64,000 bases of DNA from Paraphysoderma sedebokerense (taxonomy: Eukaryota > Blastocladiomycota > Physodermatomycetes > Physodermatales > Physodermataceae): positions 186,001-250,000 of the forward strand of contig JAHLJZ010000005.1 in assembly GCA_025602915.1 (NCBI GenBank), written 5' to 3'. Both the position numbers and the translations under genes were made by a program. The notes beneath the pieces were generated by a model. That model was not told where the DNA came from, made no database searches, and saw nothing but the letters and a program-made list of their open reading frames with translations. The number at the start of each line of letters is the position of its first letter. Within the stretch, counting starts at the first letter, position 1. Below are positions 46,840 through 59,600 of the stretch, in pieces.

Positions 46840-48901
46840 ATGCTTCGTAATACCCAACCTTCCCGCTTCCATCGCCGCCAACCTGTTGCCAACTCTCAAG
46901 TTTCCAATGATATTATGAGTGACAAATCGATCAGCAAATTGATTCAGCAAGCAAGAACGTCCGGGAAACTCAATTTATCAGCCAAGTTGGAATCGGTTAA
47001 GGCTTTACCCGAAATAGTTTGGAACATATACAACTTGGAATCATCTCAAGTTGATTTTTCTTTCGAGAGATCATCAAATTCCTGGTATGAAGTCGTTGAT
47101 CTAACCAAATTTGTAAGTGTCTCTTCTAGTTTCAATCTCGTATACCTAGCTATCGGATGACTAAATGTAAAGCGCACGACATGTAGATTGCGGCCGACAA
47201 TTCACTCGGAGAATTAGACGAACGAATTTCTCAGTATCAAGCATTGAATGTTTTAGATGTTTGTACTTCCCTTCTTGTCTGACTTTCTGTGCACATTGGT
47301 CGAATTGCTTTTTAACCCTTCAATCAACCGCAAAGCTACACAACAACCAGATATCACAGTTGCCTGCTTCAGTTGGGTCCCTGTCGAATCTTACAGTGCT
47401 TAATTTGGCATTCAACAAGTTATCACAGCTGCCTGATACAATCTTCAGCCTGCCAATATCTGAGCTATACTTGCAGCAAAACGAATTCTCGTCGTCGCTG
47501 CCCAGTGGCTTCTCAAAACTGACAAAACTGAAAGTTCTGGATTTATCAGTCAACAGTATCACGAGCTTACCGAACGATATGTTTTATGGCATGTCTAACA
47601 TTACGAAGCTAAATCTTTCGAAGAACAAATTAATGATATTACCGGGTATCCGGCCGAACTCGAACGACTTGGCCAGACTCTTTGATTTGGAAATTCAAGA
47701 CAATAAACTTCAAGAGTCGATTTTCAATTCAACCGTTGTCTTGCCCAGCCTCAATCGATTAGATATACGACAAAATTCACTTAAATGTATCAACTTTGAT
47801 ATTCACGCCCTTGAACTCAAAGAGCTTTACTGCTCATTCAACGCGTTATCTTCGATTACTAGTATTTTAGTGCATTCCCCGAAATTGTCTAGTTTGGACA
47901 TGAGAAACAACATCCTTTCATCTTTGCCGAAAGAAGTCCTTCAGTTATCAAGCTTAAAGAGATTGGACATATCAAACAATAATATCAGATTTTTACCGCC
48001 TGAATTAGGATTTTTGCCAGATTTGAATAGTATTTTGTTTGAGGGTAATATGATCAAAGGATTTCCAAAAGTTGGTAGTACGAACCAGATATTGAAAATT
48101 TTACGAGATCGGGCGCCTATTAGAGATTCTGCAGAGCAGCAAGGTACGTCTCCATATCTTACGACTCGAGGGGACATTCTTTGATCTTGTATAATAGAGA
48201 ACATATCGATGTCAGCGAGATCGGGCGACGAAACACTTGCCACTAGAGCCGAATCCTTAACAATCTTGGATATCAGGCGAAACGGATTGCTTGATCTCTC
48301 CAACCGCAATTTAATCGCATTTGACTCGACTGTAGTATCTCCGTCATCTAATACGTCTTCAGTGAAAACCTTGCATCTCCATACGAACAATCTCACGGCG
48401 TTTCCCGAATATCTCTCTGAAGTCGGGCTTTCTCTCATGTCGCTCACTCTCCATCGCAATAAGATCTCTAATCTTATTTCCCCCGACTCTGTCATACTAC
48501 AAACAACATTTCAGCATCTTCAAGATCTTGATTTAAGCCATAACACGATGCAGTCATTTCCTGATTTTCCATCAACATCCTTTCCCAGCCTCAATTCTCT
48601 CAATCTTTCATTCAATAAGCTTAACACTTTCCCGAGTCGAATTGCGTCGCACTTTCCGAAACTCCAAGTGTTGATGCTGTCGAATAATCTGTTGGCGGAG
48701 ATCAAAGTCGAAGGGCTAGAAAATCTGACACATTTAGACGTCAGTAACAATTCGATTGGAAGGTTGCCACCTGAGCTCGGAAAGTTAAATGGCCTAAAGG
48801 TGTTGAAGGTTGAAGGGAATTGTTTTAGAATACCACGATGGGATGTCGTTAGTAAAGGAAGTGAGGCAGTTCTACAATGGTGCAGAAGCAGACTTGCTTG
48901 A
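46840..48901 (+). CDS. LRRC40: leucine-rich repeat protein, LRRC40-like
   Basis: Long leucine-rich repeat protein. Four exons. The first residues are basic (RNTQPSRFHRRQPV), then SKLIQQARTSGKLNLSAKLE and LPEIVWNIYNLE, which match the LRRC40 entry region. About twenty LRRs follow, for example LNLAFNKLSQLPDTIF, LKVLDLSVNSITSLPNDMF, LKRLDISNNNIRFLPPELGF, LRTLHLHTNNLTAFPEYLSE-type and LTHLDVSNNSIGRLPPELGK. The C terminus (EGNCFRIPRWDVVSKGSEAV..LQWCRSRLA) corresponds to LRRC40's FR-IPR..AVL-x-YLRDR end. About 620 aa. Cellular role is poorly known in any organism; sits between flagellar genes but is not an established flagellar protein. Confidence 0.85.
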
Positions 48902-49487
48902 GGAATACATGGATGCCATACATGGAGAAACACACAAAAATGTCTCTTATGCTGCAGGAATAATTACATTGGATATCTCAGAACTTCTGTATCTTGTTAA
49001 ATTATTATATAAGAATCCCGAAATGAAGCCATTGACCAACCGCGCTAGATCAGAGCACCGATCCGCAATATTTTGAGTCGCTGTAATGAACGCGATGGCC
49101 CTCTCGTACCGCACCTCGCAGGGAATCCACGCTCACCAGATAATCCCCACGATTTTCAGTGGTCTTTCATCCACCCCCCGACATCCCTCAAAATTCAAAG
49201 TGCCGTTCAAGTACCCATCTATAACATTATCTGAAAAGATCCCCAAAGACTCTTCAAAATCCTTCCAAAGCAAGCATAATCAAGTATGAGCAGTGCTCCC
49301 TGTGTTTGTAAAGTACGAATTTTGTCACCATTGCTTTAAGTTTTTAATGCAGATCGACGAGACACATTTTAGGACTGGAGCGTAATATCCTGAAAATAAA
49401 TCATTTTATGAAACAGTATCTAACAAAATAATTGTTAACATTTTATAACTTTAATTACCATTGCTCATATTTTGTCGCGAAAACTTT
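48902..49487. other. intergenic: LRRC40 3' end and SAXO promoter
   Basis: About 590 bases. An open frame at 48810-49076 is the out-of-frame shadow of the LRRC40 end and runs on by chance. AATAAA at 49396-49401 fits a polyadenylation signal. No further gene. Confidence 0.4.
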
Positions 49488-50932
49488 ATGGTCATCCGAT
49501 TCCGGCATTTCGTTCGACCCGAAATTTCTCTATCAACAATCAAACAAATTCATCATACGCTTTACATATCAATTTCTTTTATTATGATACGATTTCAACA
49601 ATTCAGACTTGCTCTTGCGGCAAGCACCGATGTGGTCGACCTGCATTACCCACCGTTGACATGTCATTGGAGGGGAAAACAGAGTACAACGATAGATTTC
49701 CCACTCATCAATTATTACCACCCGGAGAACGCTTAAAGAAACAGCCAGTTCAGCTGCATATTGTCCCACACGAACATATGAGTTCTGTTACCGAGAGTAG
49801 ACAGCAGTACTCTAAGAAAGACATCCCTAAAAAGTTTCAGGTTGGTATATTTAGTTCGTTGACGATTGCGAAGTGGCTTCCCACTTTGCACTTCTTAAGA
49901 TTTCAGCGGATAAATAGATGATTCGAAATACATAACTGCTAACTTAATCCTCTGTTTTATTTTGTTGATAGCTTCCAAAAAGAGAATATGTACCCAATCC
50001 TTCTCCATTGGATGCTATTCCGGTCTATGCTTCAGATTATCCTGACTGGAAAGCTCCTCCTCCTACTAGAGTTTCCAAAGTAGAAGCCTGGAAAGGTGCT
50101 GCTGAAAAGATTGAAGGTATTACTACCAGCAAATCAGACTACACGTCATGGTCGGTAGACTTAGTTCACTTGGTGTTATCTTTTGTTGTAATTCTTCGAC
50201 ACTCACTTGGATTGTCGCTTCAATAGGCCAACTCCTGCTCGTCCCCAACGGAAGAAGGTTCTCTATCAACCCAATCCTGCAAAATTTGAAACTGTCAGTA
50301 ACTACCACACTGACTTTCAACCGTGCAAAATTCAACCTCATCCGCCTCGCCCTGCGGAGAGGTACCAACCAGGTGCAGAAGATCGTGACTTCAAATCTCA
50401 AATGAGAGCTGCGTTTGTAGGTTACACTGGCGAACGGCCAAAACGCAAAATTGTTGAATATCATGCTCCAGATACTACATTTGAAGGGTCAACACTCTAT
50501 TCTGCTGAATTCAAAGTATGGCCCTCTTCCAAGGCTACTCCCGCGAAACCCCAACAGGAACATCAAATGTCAACTGCTCCACTTGACTCTACCACCGAAT
50601 ACAGCACAATGTATCTTCCAAAATCAGTTCCACGAATTGCTCGCGAACCGGTGGTGTATAACGCACCTAATACGAAATTTGAAGGTGAGTCTTCTATCAG
50701 AACCGATTACCGTGCATTTGATTTGCCAAAACGCGTCGATTTCCGTCCTAAAGCAGTATGGAAGAACGAACCAGACAACAGAGATTTCGTTAGTGAATCA
50801 TCCGCTAAACACGATTATAAGGAATTGCCTGCCTGCAAAGTGGTAGAAAAGAAAAGGGCTGGTGAAGTGATCTTAGAAAAGAATAATGACGGCCACATCT
50901 ATTTAAAACCAAAGACTGGGCTGGCTTGTTAA
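49488..50932 (+). CDS. SAXO: stabilizer of axonemal microtubules (SAXO/FAM154-like)
   Basis: Microtubule-inner, axoneme-stabilising protein. After the acceptor at 49615-49616 the frame reads TCSCGKHRCGRPALP, the Cys-rich N-terminal signature of SAXO proteins (human: CSCGRHHC). Then follow repeats of the Mn type, a short degenerate unit with TxxxxDY/F and P-x-K/R (SLEGKTEYNDRF, SSVTESRQQYSKK, GITTSKSDYTSW, TFEGSTLYSAEFK, KFEGESSIRTDYRAF, FVSESSAKHDYKEL), at least eight in all. Proline- and lysine-rich throughout. Three or four exons, about 400 aa. The start is a guess: ATG at 49488-49490 followed by GTCATC as a weak donor would give M-TCSCG, the expected beginning; another upstream exon is possible. 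Confidence 0.85.
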
Positions 50933-51374
50933 AGTGCCTTGGTTACAGTGGCGCGATTCGCGATGCCCCCAGAAAGAATCGCGAATAAGATGATGTTGAA
51001 CTATCCTATTAGACTCTGTATTAGTGACCAATAATTGTACCATGTGATGATGTATACCCAATCATCCTTTTTGTAGTGTATTACGTTATTTTGATTAAAG
51101 ATGTTGTGATTGTTTATTGCTGTATGACTGATTTCGCCGAACCTCGTCATTTAGACTAAGTACAATGGCTCCTTGTCTCATTTAGTTTTACTTGTTATAA
51201 TTTACTTGTTCTCGGTTGCTCATTTTCGTTGAGATCCAATTAATGTTGGATTTTCAATTCAGTAGGGGAGGATTAAGAACAAAATGTGGAGTTTTCTCCA
51301 TCAATTGGACTTGACTGTATATATACAAAGTAAGAACACGTATGGTACAAAACCGCATTATCATGCCGTCAAAA
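50933..51374. other. intergenic, convergent 3' ends of SAXO and centrin
   Basis: About 440 AT-rich bases between two stop codons. Only 3' untranslated sequence expected; nothing else seen. Confidence 0.4.
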
Positions 51375-52219
51375 CTAGTCCGTTTCAGTCATGATAGCAA
51401 TAAATTCTTGTTCGTTAACTAATGTGATAGGGATAAGTTGAAGGAATAGCTTGTTAGATATCGATTGTGATCGAAACAACAACGGAAAGAACAAACAGGA
51501 AAACCACTTACTTTCACCATCTTGATCCAAATCGAATTCGTCAATCATAGCCTGTAACTCTTCATCGTCTAAAGACTCTCCTAATTCCTTCGCAACCCTT
51601 CTAAGGTTGCGTATTGATATCTTCCCTGTGTTGTCATCGTCAAACAACGCGAATGCTTTTCTGATTTCGTCAATGGGATCACGGGCCAAGATACGCTCAG
51701 TCACTATTGGGTGGTGATGACACATAAAAAGATGACGATTTTTAGATATGCATCAGACACACATTACCGGGGAAGTGAGGGAGGTAATCAAGGATTAAAG
51801 GAATAAAAACTTGATGATACGCACTAACTTTATTGAAATCGTCGAACTCAATCAACCCCTGCCCGTTCTTATCATAATCTCTGATAATTTTCAACACTTC
51901 TGCTTTTTTGACATCGAACCCAAGAGCCCGCATAGCAACCTTTGTAATTCATTGTAAAGACTTGGTGTTAGAGGTAACGTTCGTCACGAATTCGGCAATT
52001 TCCAGAGAGTCACCGGATGAAGCCGAGCGATAATACAGACTCTCATCCAAACATATAGCAAGAACAAGTGGATACCTTTAATTCATGGTAGTCAATCGCC
52101 CCATCTTTGTCCGTGTCGAAGAGTTCGAATGCTTCTTTGACTTCGAGTTTCTGTTCGTCTGTGAGTTCCGGACGGGGCTGTCGCCGCTTGGTCTTGGAAG
52201 ATGAGTAGAGAAGGGACAT
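51375..52219 (-). CDS. CETN: centrin
   Basis: EF-hand calcium-binding protein of basal bodies, centrioles and spindle poles. Four exons, about 170 aa. Basic N terminus ([15 protein letters not shown]) followed by [20 protein letters not shown] and the first loop, [12 protein letters not shown]. The second loop is [12 protein letters not shown], the third [12 protein letters not shown] and the fourth DLDQDGEINEQE. All four loops keep an Asp at position 1 and mostly acidic ends, so all may bind calcium. The core [20 protein letters not shown] is diagnostic of centrins rather than calmodulin. Closer to centrin-1/2 than can be split here from CDC31/centrin-3. Divergent from IFT20 with 198 bases between start codons. 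Confidence 0.95.
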
Positions 52220-52320
52220 TGCTTGTCGACGAGATGCGATTATGAATCTTGCTGTTGAGATTGCCTCTGATGATATCGCTGCCAAGCAAAGGAGAGGAAT
52301 GGGAAAAGAGAGAAAGGGAA

Positions 52321-52330
52321 GTCACGTGAC
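52321..52330. promoter_or_regulatory. GTCACGTGAC palindrome in the centrin / IFT20 promoter
   Basis: A perfect 10-bp palindrome with a CACGTG core in the 198-base gap between the divergent centrin and IFT20 start codons, about 90-100 bases from each. Nine of its bases (TCACGTGAC) recur at 12099-12107 upstream of the RFX gene. Confidence 0.5.
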
Positions 52331-52417
52331 TGAGCGATCCTTGCTGTCGGATGCAAACTCACTCGCATTTCCTTCGATCCTATAGTTTGAATTTAATCTA
52401 TCACATATACAACAGTA

Positions 52418-53109
52418 ATGTCTCTGAGGGAACAGCCTGATTCACAGCAGACCATTACGTTTGATGAATTCGCGAAGTTGAGGATTCTCAACGCTCAAGA
52501 TTTCGAATCTTCCGAAAAGCTGAAGGAACAATGCAGAGACTTCACTCAGAGTTGGTTCTCCCTGCCCATGCCTCAAACCATTTATTCTCTTGTATGAGCT
52601 AATAATTTATTTTCGTGTCTCCAGAGATTACCGATTTCAGTTCAATCGTCCGCTCGTTTTTGGAAATATTGCAAGCGAGGAGTAAGCAAATCGAGCGTGA
52701 AAAGCTCAAGGTAAGAGTGTAACCAGATTGTGTTTAATGTAACATCGAATGTTCAACAATAACATATCAAAATACTGCTATTTCTAAGGCAATCGGACAG
52801 AGAAATCGTTTGAAAAACGAAGCTGGAAATCGACGAACTCAGCAAAATAGTCAGGTCGCGTTAATCAGGGAGCGACAAGCCGAATTAGACAGGTAATAAA
52901 GACTGGCCGTTCCTTTTTCCTTTACAGATGTCTTGTCGGCATTTCTAATGACAAAATCTCCTTCCAATTCACATTTTGTGTTTACTCTGGTCAAAACGTT
53001 GTCCTCTCTCCGGAAAACCGGCGATGGTAGATTGACGATCGAATACGAATCATTATCGCAGGTCGAACAGGAACAAAATGTATTTATTGAGTCTTTGAAT
53101 AACAAATGA
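52418..53109 (+). CDS. IFT20: intraflagellar transport protein 20
   Basis: Coiled-coil subunit of the IFT-B complex that also links Golgi cargo to the flagellum. Four exons (52418-52550, 52625-52710, 52789-52892, 53031-53109) join to exactly 134 codons, 133 aa; human IFT20 is 132. The N-terminal ITFDEFAKLRILNAQDFESS and EKLKEQCRDFTQKITDF match the family's FDELNKLRVLDPE and ELKEECKDFVDKI. IEREKLKAIGQRNRLKNEAG matches NEKMKAIGARNLLKS, and the end LTIEYESLSQVEQEQNVFIE matches VEYEALCKVEAEQNEFI. The last intron (53030 acceptor GGTAG) must be used; reading straight through gives a false early stop. Small enough to be missed by gene finders. Intact. Confidence 0.92.
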
Positions 53110-53612
53110 ATGTAATTAGAGATTCAGTCGTTAGGCTATGATAGAATAAGCGCAAACATCTTGAGGATGGAAGTTGACGGTCAAGTGGCAGCAGAACGAA
53201 CAGCCTACAGCAGTGGAAAGGATCATGCATCATATATATTGTAAATGATAGGCAATAGACATTCCATATACACAATATACACAGATATATTTGCAGTTCT
53301 GAATGCGGAAGCCAGAGAGAGGAATTGCGCACACGTGAGCACGGATGAGGGAACTCTGACAACAACTCTCTCCCAACAACACTCGGACCGCATCCCTCAT
53401 CATCACCATAAAACAACCACAGACATCGCTTTCCCCCTCATCTCAAGACATATTTATAGAGCATCGAACCACCCGCATCTTTGTGTATGTTTTTCTCCGT
53501 ATCTCTTCTGTTCTTTTCGTTCTGTCCGTCACCCAAACATTAGCCGCTGACTCTCCGTTCTCGTCCCTTTCCCTTACTGAATCATCCGCCAATTAGCATA
53601 TAATACTTCATC
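53110..53612. promoter_or_regulatory. intergenic, clathrin heavy chain promoter
   Basis: About 500 bases. CACGTG lies at 53332-53337. Pyrimidine-rich stretches (53490-53600) run up to the clathrin start codon. An overlapping pair of open frames on both strands has no motif and is taken as chance. Confidence 0.45.
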
Positions 53613-56600
53613 ATGGCCCAGCGACTTCCTATCGCTTTTCAGGAGCACTTACAGGTACGTTAACGTCTTCATTAGTCGACACTCTAAAAATGCGTGTATC
53701 GCTGGATATTGCAATTCCGCTTCGCGATTTGGTGACGTGGAAGTCTGTCGAATCGTCATTTGAGGTAAACCCTGGGCGACAGGTTGGAATTACAGGCATA
53801 TTGATTTCACACGCAAGTAGCAAAGTGATTTCATTGCACTATTGCAACTTATGCTTCTCATTGACATGGAAGGGAACGAATTGCCGGCAGCTTGGGTGTG
53901 AGGGGAAGAGGAAATTACCTTAGTGTCGTGCTCTGAGTTGGTTCTGAACTTTCCTGATAGCCGATTTTTCGACCATCATTTTTGCTAAAGCATTGAAACA
54001 GCAGCTGTCGTGAATGGATATAAAATATGCCTGATGTTCAAACAAATATGAATCTGACTTGTATCTTCTTCTCCCCCTCCATTGCAGCTCCAAGCGCTAG
54101 GCATCAATGCGGCAAGTATTAGTTTTGCCACACTCACTATGGAATCCGACAAATTCATATGTGTTCGCGAAAAAGTTGGAGAAACGAATCAAGTCGTTAT
54201 CATTGATATGGCAGATACGGGTAATCTCATAAGAAGACCCATTACCGCCGATTCGGCTATCATGCACCCAGCTTCCAAGATTATTGCCTTGAAGGGTTCG
54301 TAAGAGATCCTAAATTTGAACTCACTTTTAACCACGCTAATCATAATAATCTTGAACAACCAGCTGGACGTAACCTTCAAATCTTTAACATCGAATTGAA
54401 AGCCAAAGTAAAGGCTCATGTGATGCATGAAGACGTCAGTTATTGGAGGTGGATTAATACCAGCACTCTTGGCTTAGTCACAGATACCGCTGTCTATCAT
54501 TGGTCGATCGAAGGCGAAACACCCCCACAAAAAGTATTTGATAGACACGCAAGTTTGACTGGATCTCAAATCATCAATTATCGTGTTGATCCAGATGACA
54601 AGTGGTGTGTGTTAGTCGGTATTTCGGCCGCGGTAAGTCATTCGTTATTACGTACATTTTCTATTACCGTTTCATGTCAACTTATTTTTATATCCGATTA
54701 TCAGCAAGGACGAGTTGTGGGAGCAATGCAACTCTACCACAAGGAACGTGGAGTATCGCAGCCAATTGAAGGTCATGCAGGGGCCTTTGCTGAAATTAAG
54801 ATGGAAGGAGCCACTTTACCCACAAAACTGTTTACATTCGCTGTCAGAAATGCAACTGGAGCCAAGGTGAATTACAGTAATTCTTCATTTTTATTAGAAC
54901 CAATCTAACCTTGCGTCGTCTCATTACAGTTACATATCGTCGAAATTGACCACAAAGATGGACAACCGGTCTACCAGAAAAAAGCAGTCGACATTCCTTT
55001 CGCTCCTGAAGCGGCCGCCGACTTCCCAGTCGCCATGCAAGTTAGCGCGAAATATGGAATTGTCTTCATGATCACCAAATTTGGATTCGTTCATATATAT
55101 GATTTGGAATCTGGTATTGAAATTTACAGAAACCGTGTTTCTGGCGATACTATCTTTGTCACTACCGAACATGAACAGACCGGTGGTTTCATTGGTGTAA
55201 ATCGTAAAGGACAGGTAGGGACTTACTGATCTATCTAAATTAGTTAAAATTGTCTTACAGTGAAATACTTAGGTCCTTTCTGTCAGAATTGATGAACAAA
55301 ACATCATCCCATTCATACTCACCACACTCAACAATACCGATCTGGCTCTTCGTCTTGCTTCCCGATGTAACTTGCCCGGGGCTGAGGATCTTTACGTCGC
55401 GAAGTTTAATCAAATTTTCGCGAGCGGTAATTTTTCGGAAGCTGCCAAGATGGCTGCCAAGTCCCCTAGAGTGTGTATCCGTTTCATTATTTATTATAAG
55501 ATAGGTTTTAGTTTAACGTCTAGTTGTAGGGTATTCTTCGTACACCTCAAACCATTGAACACTTTAAACAATGCCCTGTCCCACCTGGTCAAATGTCTCC
55601 AATCTTGCAATACTTCGCTACCCTTCTGGAAACCGATAAATTGAACAAAATCGAAAGTTTGGAGCTTGCTCGCCCTGTTCTGATGCAAGGTCGTAAACAG
55701 CTCTTAGAAAAATGGCTGAAAGAAGATAAGTTGACTTGTACCGAGGAACTCGGAGACATTGTTAAAGCCCATGATCCCACACTGGCTTTATCAGTATACT
55801 TGAGAGCTAATGTTCCCAATAAGGTGAGTTGATTTTTAAATCTCTTAATGTTAAAGTTTCCTTGTGCTGACTTGAATGCTTCTTAGGTCATCGAATGTTT
55901 TGCTCAAACCGGCCAATACAACAAAATCATCCTATACGCAAACAAAGTCGGTTTCACTCCCGATTACCTTTACCTCCTTCAAACCATCATGCGAACAGAT
56001 CCTGAAAAAGGAACTGAATTCGCCTCGATGCTTATCAACAATGAGGGTGGTGCCCTTGTAACCATCGAACAAATTGTTGATGTATTCATGTCCATGAACA
56101 TGATCCAACAAGCTACTGCATTCTTGTTGGACGTATTGAAAGAAAATAAACCGGAGCAAGCACATTTGCAGACTAGACTTCTTGAAATGAATCTTTTGGC
56201 CGCTCCTCAAGTTGCCGATGCGATTTTGGGTAATGAAATGTTTACTCATTATGACAAAGCCCACATCGCTCAACTGTGTGAAAAGGCTGGGCTCTTCCAA
56301 CGGGTATGTTAGCTCGCAATTGTTTATTTTTAACTCTGATTTTCATTGGATCTAAAACACCTATCTTTTGGTTAGGCTTTGGAACATTACACCGACATCT
56401 ACGATATTAAGCGCACCATCGTGCACACCCATCTTTTGAATCCTGAGGTAGCGTTGTCTGTTGCATTTGTTGGACTTACTCTCTTACTGACTTACTCTTA
56501 ATTGCATAGTGGGTTGTGAACTACTTTGGTCGCTTATCAGTTGAGCAGTCTTTAGAGTGTATGAGAGAAATGTTGAACACCAACCTCCGTCAAAATCTTC

Positions 56601-59600
56601 AGATTTGCGTGCAGATCGCCACTAAATATGCGGAACTTTTGACTCCCCAAGCGCTCATTGCTCTTTTTGAATCGTATAAAACGTTTGAAGGTATGGCGAA
56701 TGAAGAGATAATGATGCAAATATGCAGTCTGACCTTATTCGATGATCGATAGGCCTTTACTATTTCCTCGGTTCGATCGTCAACTTCAGTCAAGATGCTG
56801 ATGTTCATTTCAAGTACATTCAAGCCGCATGCCGAACAGGGCAATTGAAAGAAGTTGAAAGAATCTGCCGTGAATCTAGCGTTTACGATGCCGAAAAAGT
56901 CAAGAATTTCTTGAAAGAAGCTAAACTGACGGACCAACTTCCTCTCATTATCGTCTGTGACCGTTTCGATTTCGTCCACGATCTTGTACTTTACTTATAT
57001 CAGAACAACCTTCACAAATACATTGAAATCTATGTTCAAAAAGTCAACCCATCCCGCACGCCAGCTGTTATTGGCGCTCTTCTGGACGTCGATTGTGAGG
57101 AAAATGTAATCAAGAGTTTATTGGGATCTGTTCGTGGTCAGATTCCTATCGATCAATTGGTCGAAGAAACCGAGAAGAGAAATCGATTGAAATTATTATT
57201 GCCTTGGTTTGAGATGAAGATGAAGGAAGGAAGTCAAGATCCAGCAGTGTACAATGCATTGGCTAAAATCTATATCGACAGCAACAACAATGCGGAGACT
57301 TTCTTGAAGGAGAACAAAGTGAGTTGCGCAATCTAGTATTTGTGAATTGTTCACCATTATTAACACTTGGTGTGAATCCTTTTGCAGCTTTATGATCCTA
57401 GAGTCATCGGAAAGTACTGTGAAAAGCGTGATCCGTACTTGGCTTTTATCGCCTATCAACAAGGTCAATGTGACTTCGAATTGATTAACATCACCAATGA
57501 AAACTCTATGTTTAAGCACCAAGCCAGATACTTGGTTAAGAGACGTGACACTGCGTTATGGGCTCACGTCCTCTCCCCCGAAAACCAATATATGAGAGCT
57601 CTCATCGATCAGGTAATTGCTATTTAGACATTCTGGTTTTTCGGAGGAAATTCTCACATTTTACCCGTTGTCAGGTCGTCGCCACAGCTCTTCCTGAAAC
57701 TCAAGATCCGGAAGATGTTTCCAGTACAGTCAAAGCGTTCATGTCTGCTGATCTTCCTAATGAACTTATGGAGTTGCTTGAGAAGATTGTCCTCGAGAAC
57801 TCTGCGTTCAGTGATAACCGCAATCTTCAAAATCTTCTCATTCTCACTGCTATTCAAGCTGACAAGTCAAAGGTCATGGATTACGTCAACCGTCTCAACA
57901 ACTACGATGCGCCTGAAATTGCCAAGATTGCGATCAAAGGGGAATTATTTGAAGAGGCTTTCACGATCTTCAAGAAATATGATGTTCACGCGCAAGCAGT
58001 TGAAGTTCTGGTTAACAATATTGGAAATATTGATCGCGCTTATGAATACGCAGAAAAGGTCGACCAACCTGAAGTGTGGTCTATTTTGGCCAAGGCACAG
58101 TTGAATGATTTGCGCATTAAAGAAGCTATCGGTATGATTTTCTCTTAGGTGGATTTTTATAAACGAACAGGATCTGGGTACTAATGTGATTGGTTTCATA
58201 GACTCCTACATCAAAGCTAATGATCACTCCAACTGGATCGATGTCATCAATATTTCTTCGAGGGCTGGCAAGTTTGAAGATTTGATTCGCTATCTTCAGA
58301 TGGCTCGCAAGAAGGTCAGAGAAGCGATGATCGAATCTGAACTCATTTTCGCCTTTGCCAAAACCAACCGTTTGGCCGAGCTTGAAGAATTTATTTCGGC
58401 CCCCAATATTGCACAAATTCAAGTTGTTGGTGACAGATGTTTCAATGAACAATTATACGAAGCTGCAAAGATATTGTTCAACTCTATCTCCAATTGGGCC
58501 AGATTGGCATCGACTTTGGTTCATTTGAAAGAATTCCAAGCCGCTGTTGATTGCGCCAGAAAAGCGAATAGCACTAAGTATGGATTTTTATTTAGTATTT
58601 GGTGACGTCAAAAATGCTAATACCTCAGTTACTTAGGGTCTGGAAAGAAATTCATGCTGCTTGTGTCGAACAAAAAGAATTCCGTTTGGCTCAAATTTGC
58701 GGTCTGAATTTGGTCATTCATGCTGAAGAATTAGAAGTGCGTGATACATAAAGTATTCTTTGCTCCCTTTCTCTGTACTCACCAATTGTCGCGTAGGAAT
58801 TAATTCGCTTGTACGAACGTCACGGTTACTTCGATGAATTGATGGCTCTCCTTGAAGCTTCTCTCAATTTGGAGCGTGCCCATATGGGAATGTTCACTGA
58901 ATTGTCAATCCTTTACTCGAAATACCGCCCCGAACGCCTAATGGACCACTTGAAATTATTTTGGTCTCGTATCAATATCCCCAAGGTTATCCGTGCTTGT
59001 GAGGCAGCCCATTTATGGACAGAATTAGTGTTCTTGTATGTGCACTACGATGAATTTGACAATGCCGCCTTGACCATGATGAAGTATTCTGCTGATGCAT
59101 GGGAACACAATTCATTCAAAGACATCATTGTTAAGGTTTCCAACTTGGAAATTTACTACAAGGTATTCCATACTGATTCTCTGGTCAATTCTGGGAAGCT
59201 TGGTTTCTAATATTGCCCGTCTTAATAGGCTTTACGATTCTACCTGGATGAACAACCTATGCAAATATGTGATCTCTTGACTGCGTTAACGCCTCGCATT
59301 GATCATACTCGTGTCGTTCAAATGTTTGAAAAATCAGACAACATTCCTCTCATCAAAAATTATCTAATTGCCGTGCAACAGGTAAGTTTGCAACTTCTAT
59401 TTTATAAAATAACCATCTAAATTAATGAATTTATCTTCTTTGGTAGACCAATAATCAAGCTGTTAACACAGCCTATAATGATTTACTAATTGAAGAAGAA
59501 GATTACAAGTCCCTTCGTGCTTCGATTGATCATTACGATAACTTCGACAACATTGCCCTGGCTCTGAGGTTGGAGAAACACGAATTGTTGGAATTCCGTC

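Noticed and set aside
48810-49076. Separate small gene after LRRC40
   Set aside because: It overlaps the LRRC40 C terminus in another frame and continues by chance; no homology signal.
52418-52928. Kinetochore protein Spc25 for the small coiled-coil gene
   Set aside because: Reading through the last intron gave an apparent beta-strand tail resembling Spc25. Splicing to 53031 gives a 133-aa protein whose N-terminal, middle and C-terminal blocks all match IFT20.
44598-53612. X-boxes before CFAP57, DNAAF11, SAXO, centrin and IFT20
   Set aside because: Only half-sites or matches with the wrong last bases were found (for example GCTGCC-A-AGCAAA near 52280); none met the consensus, so none is claimed.
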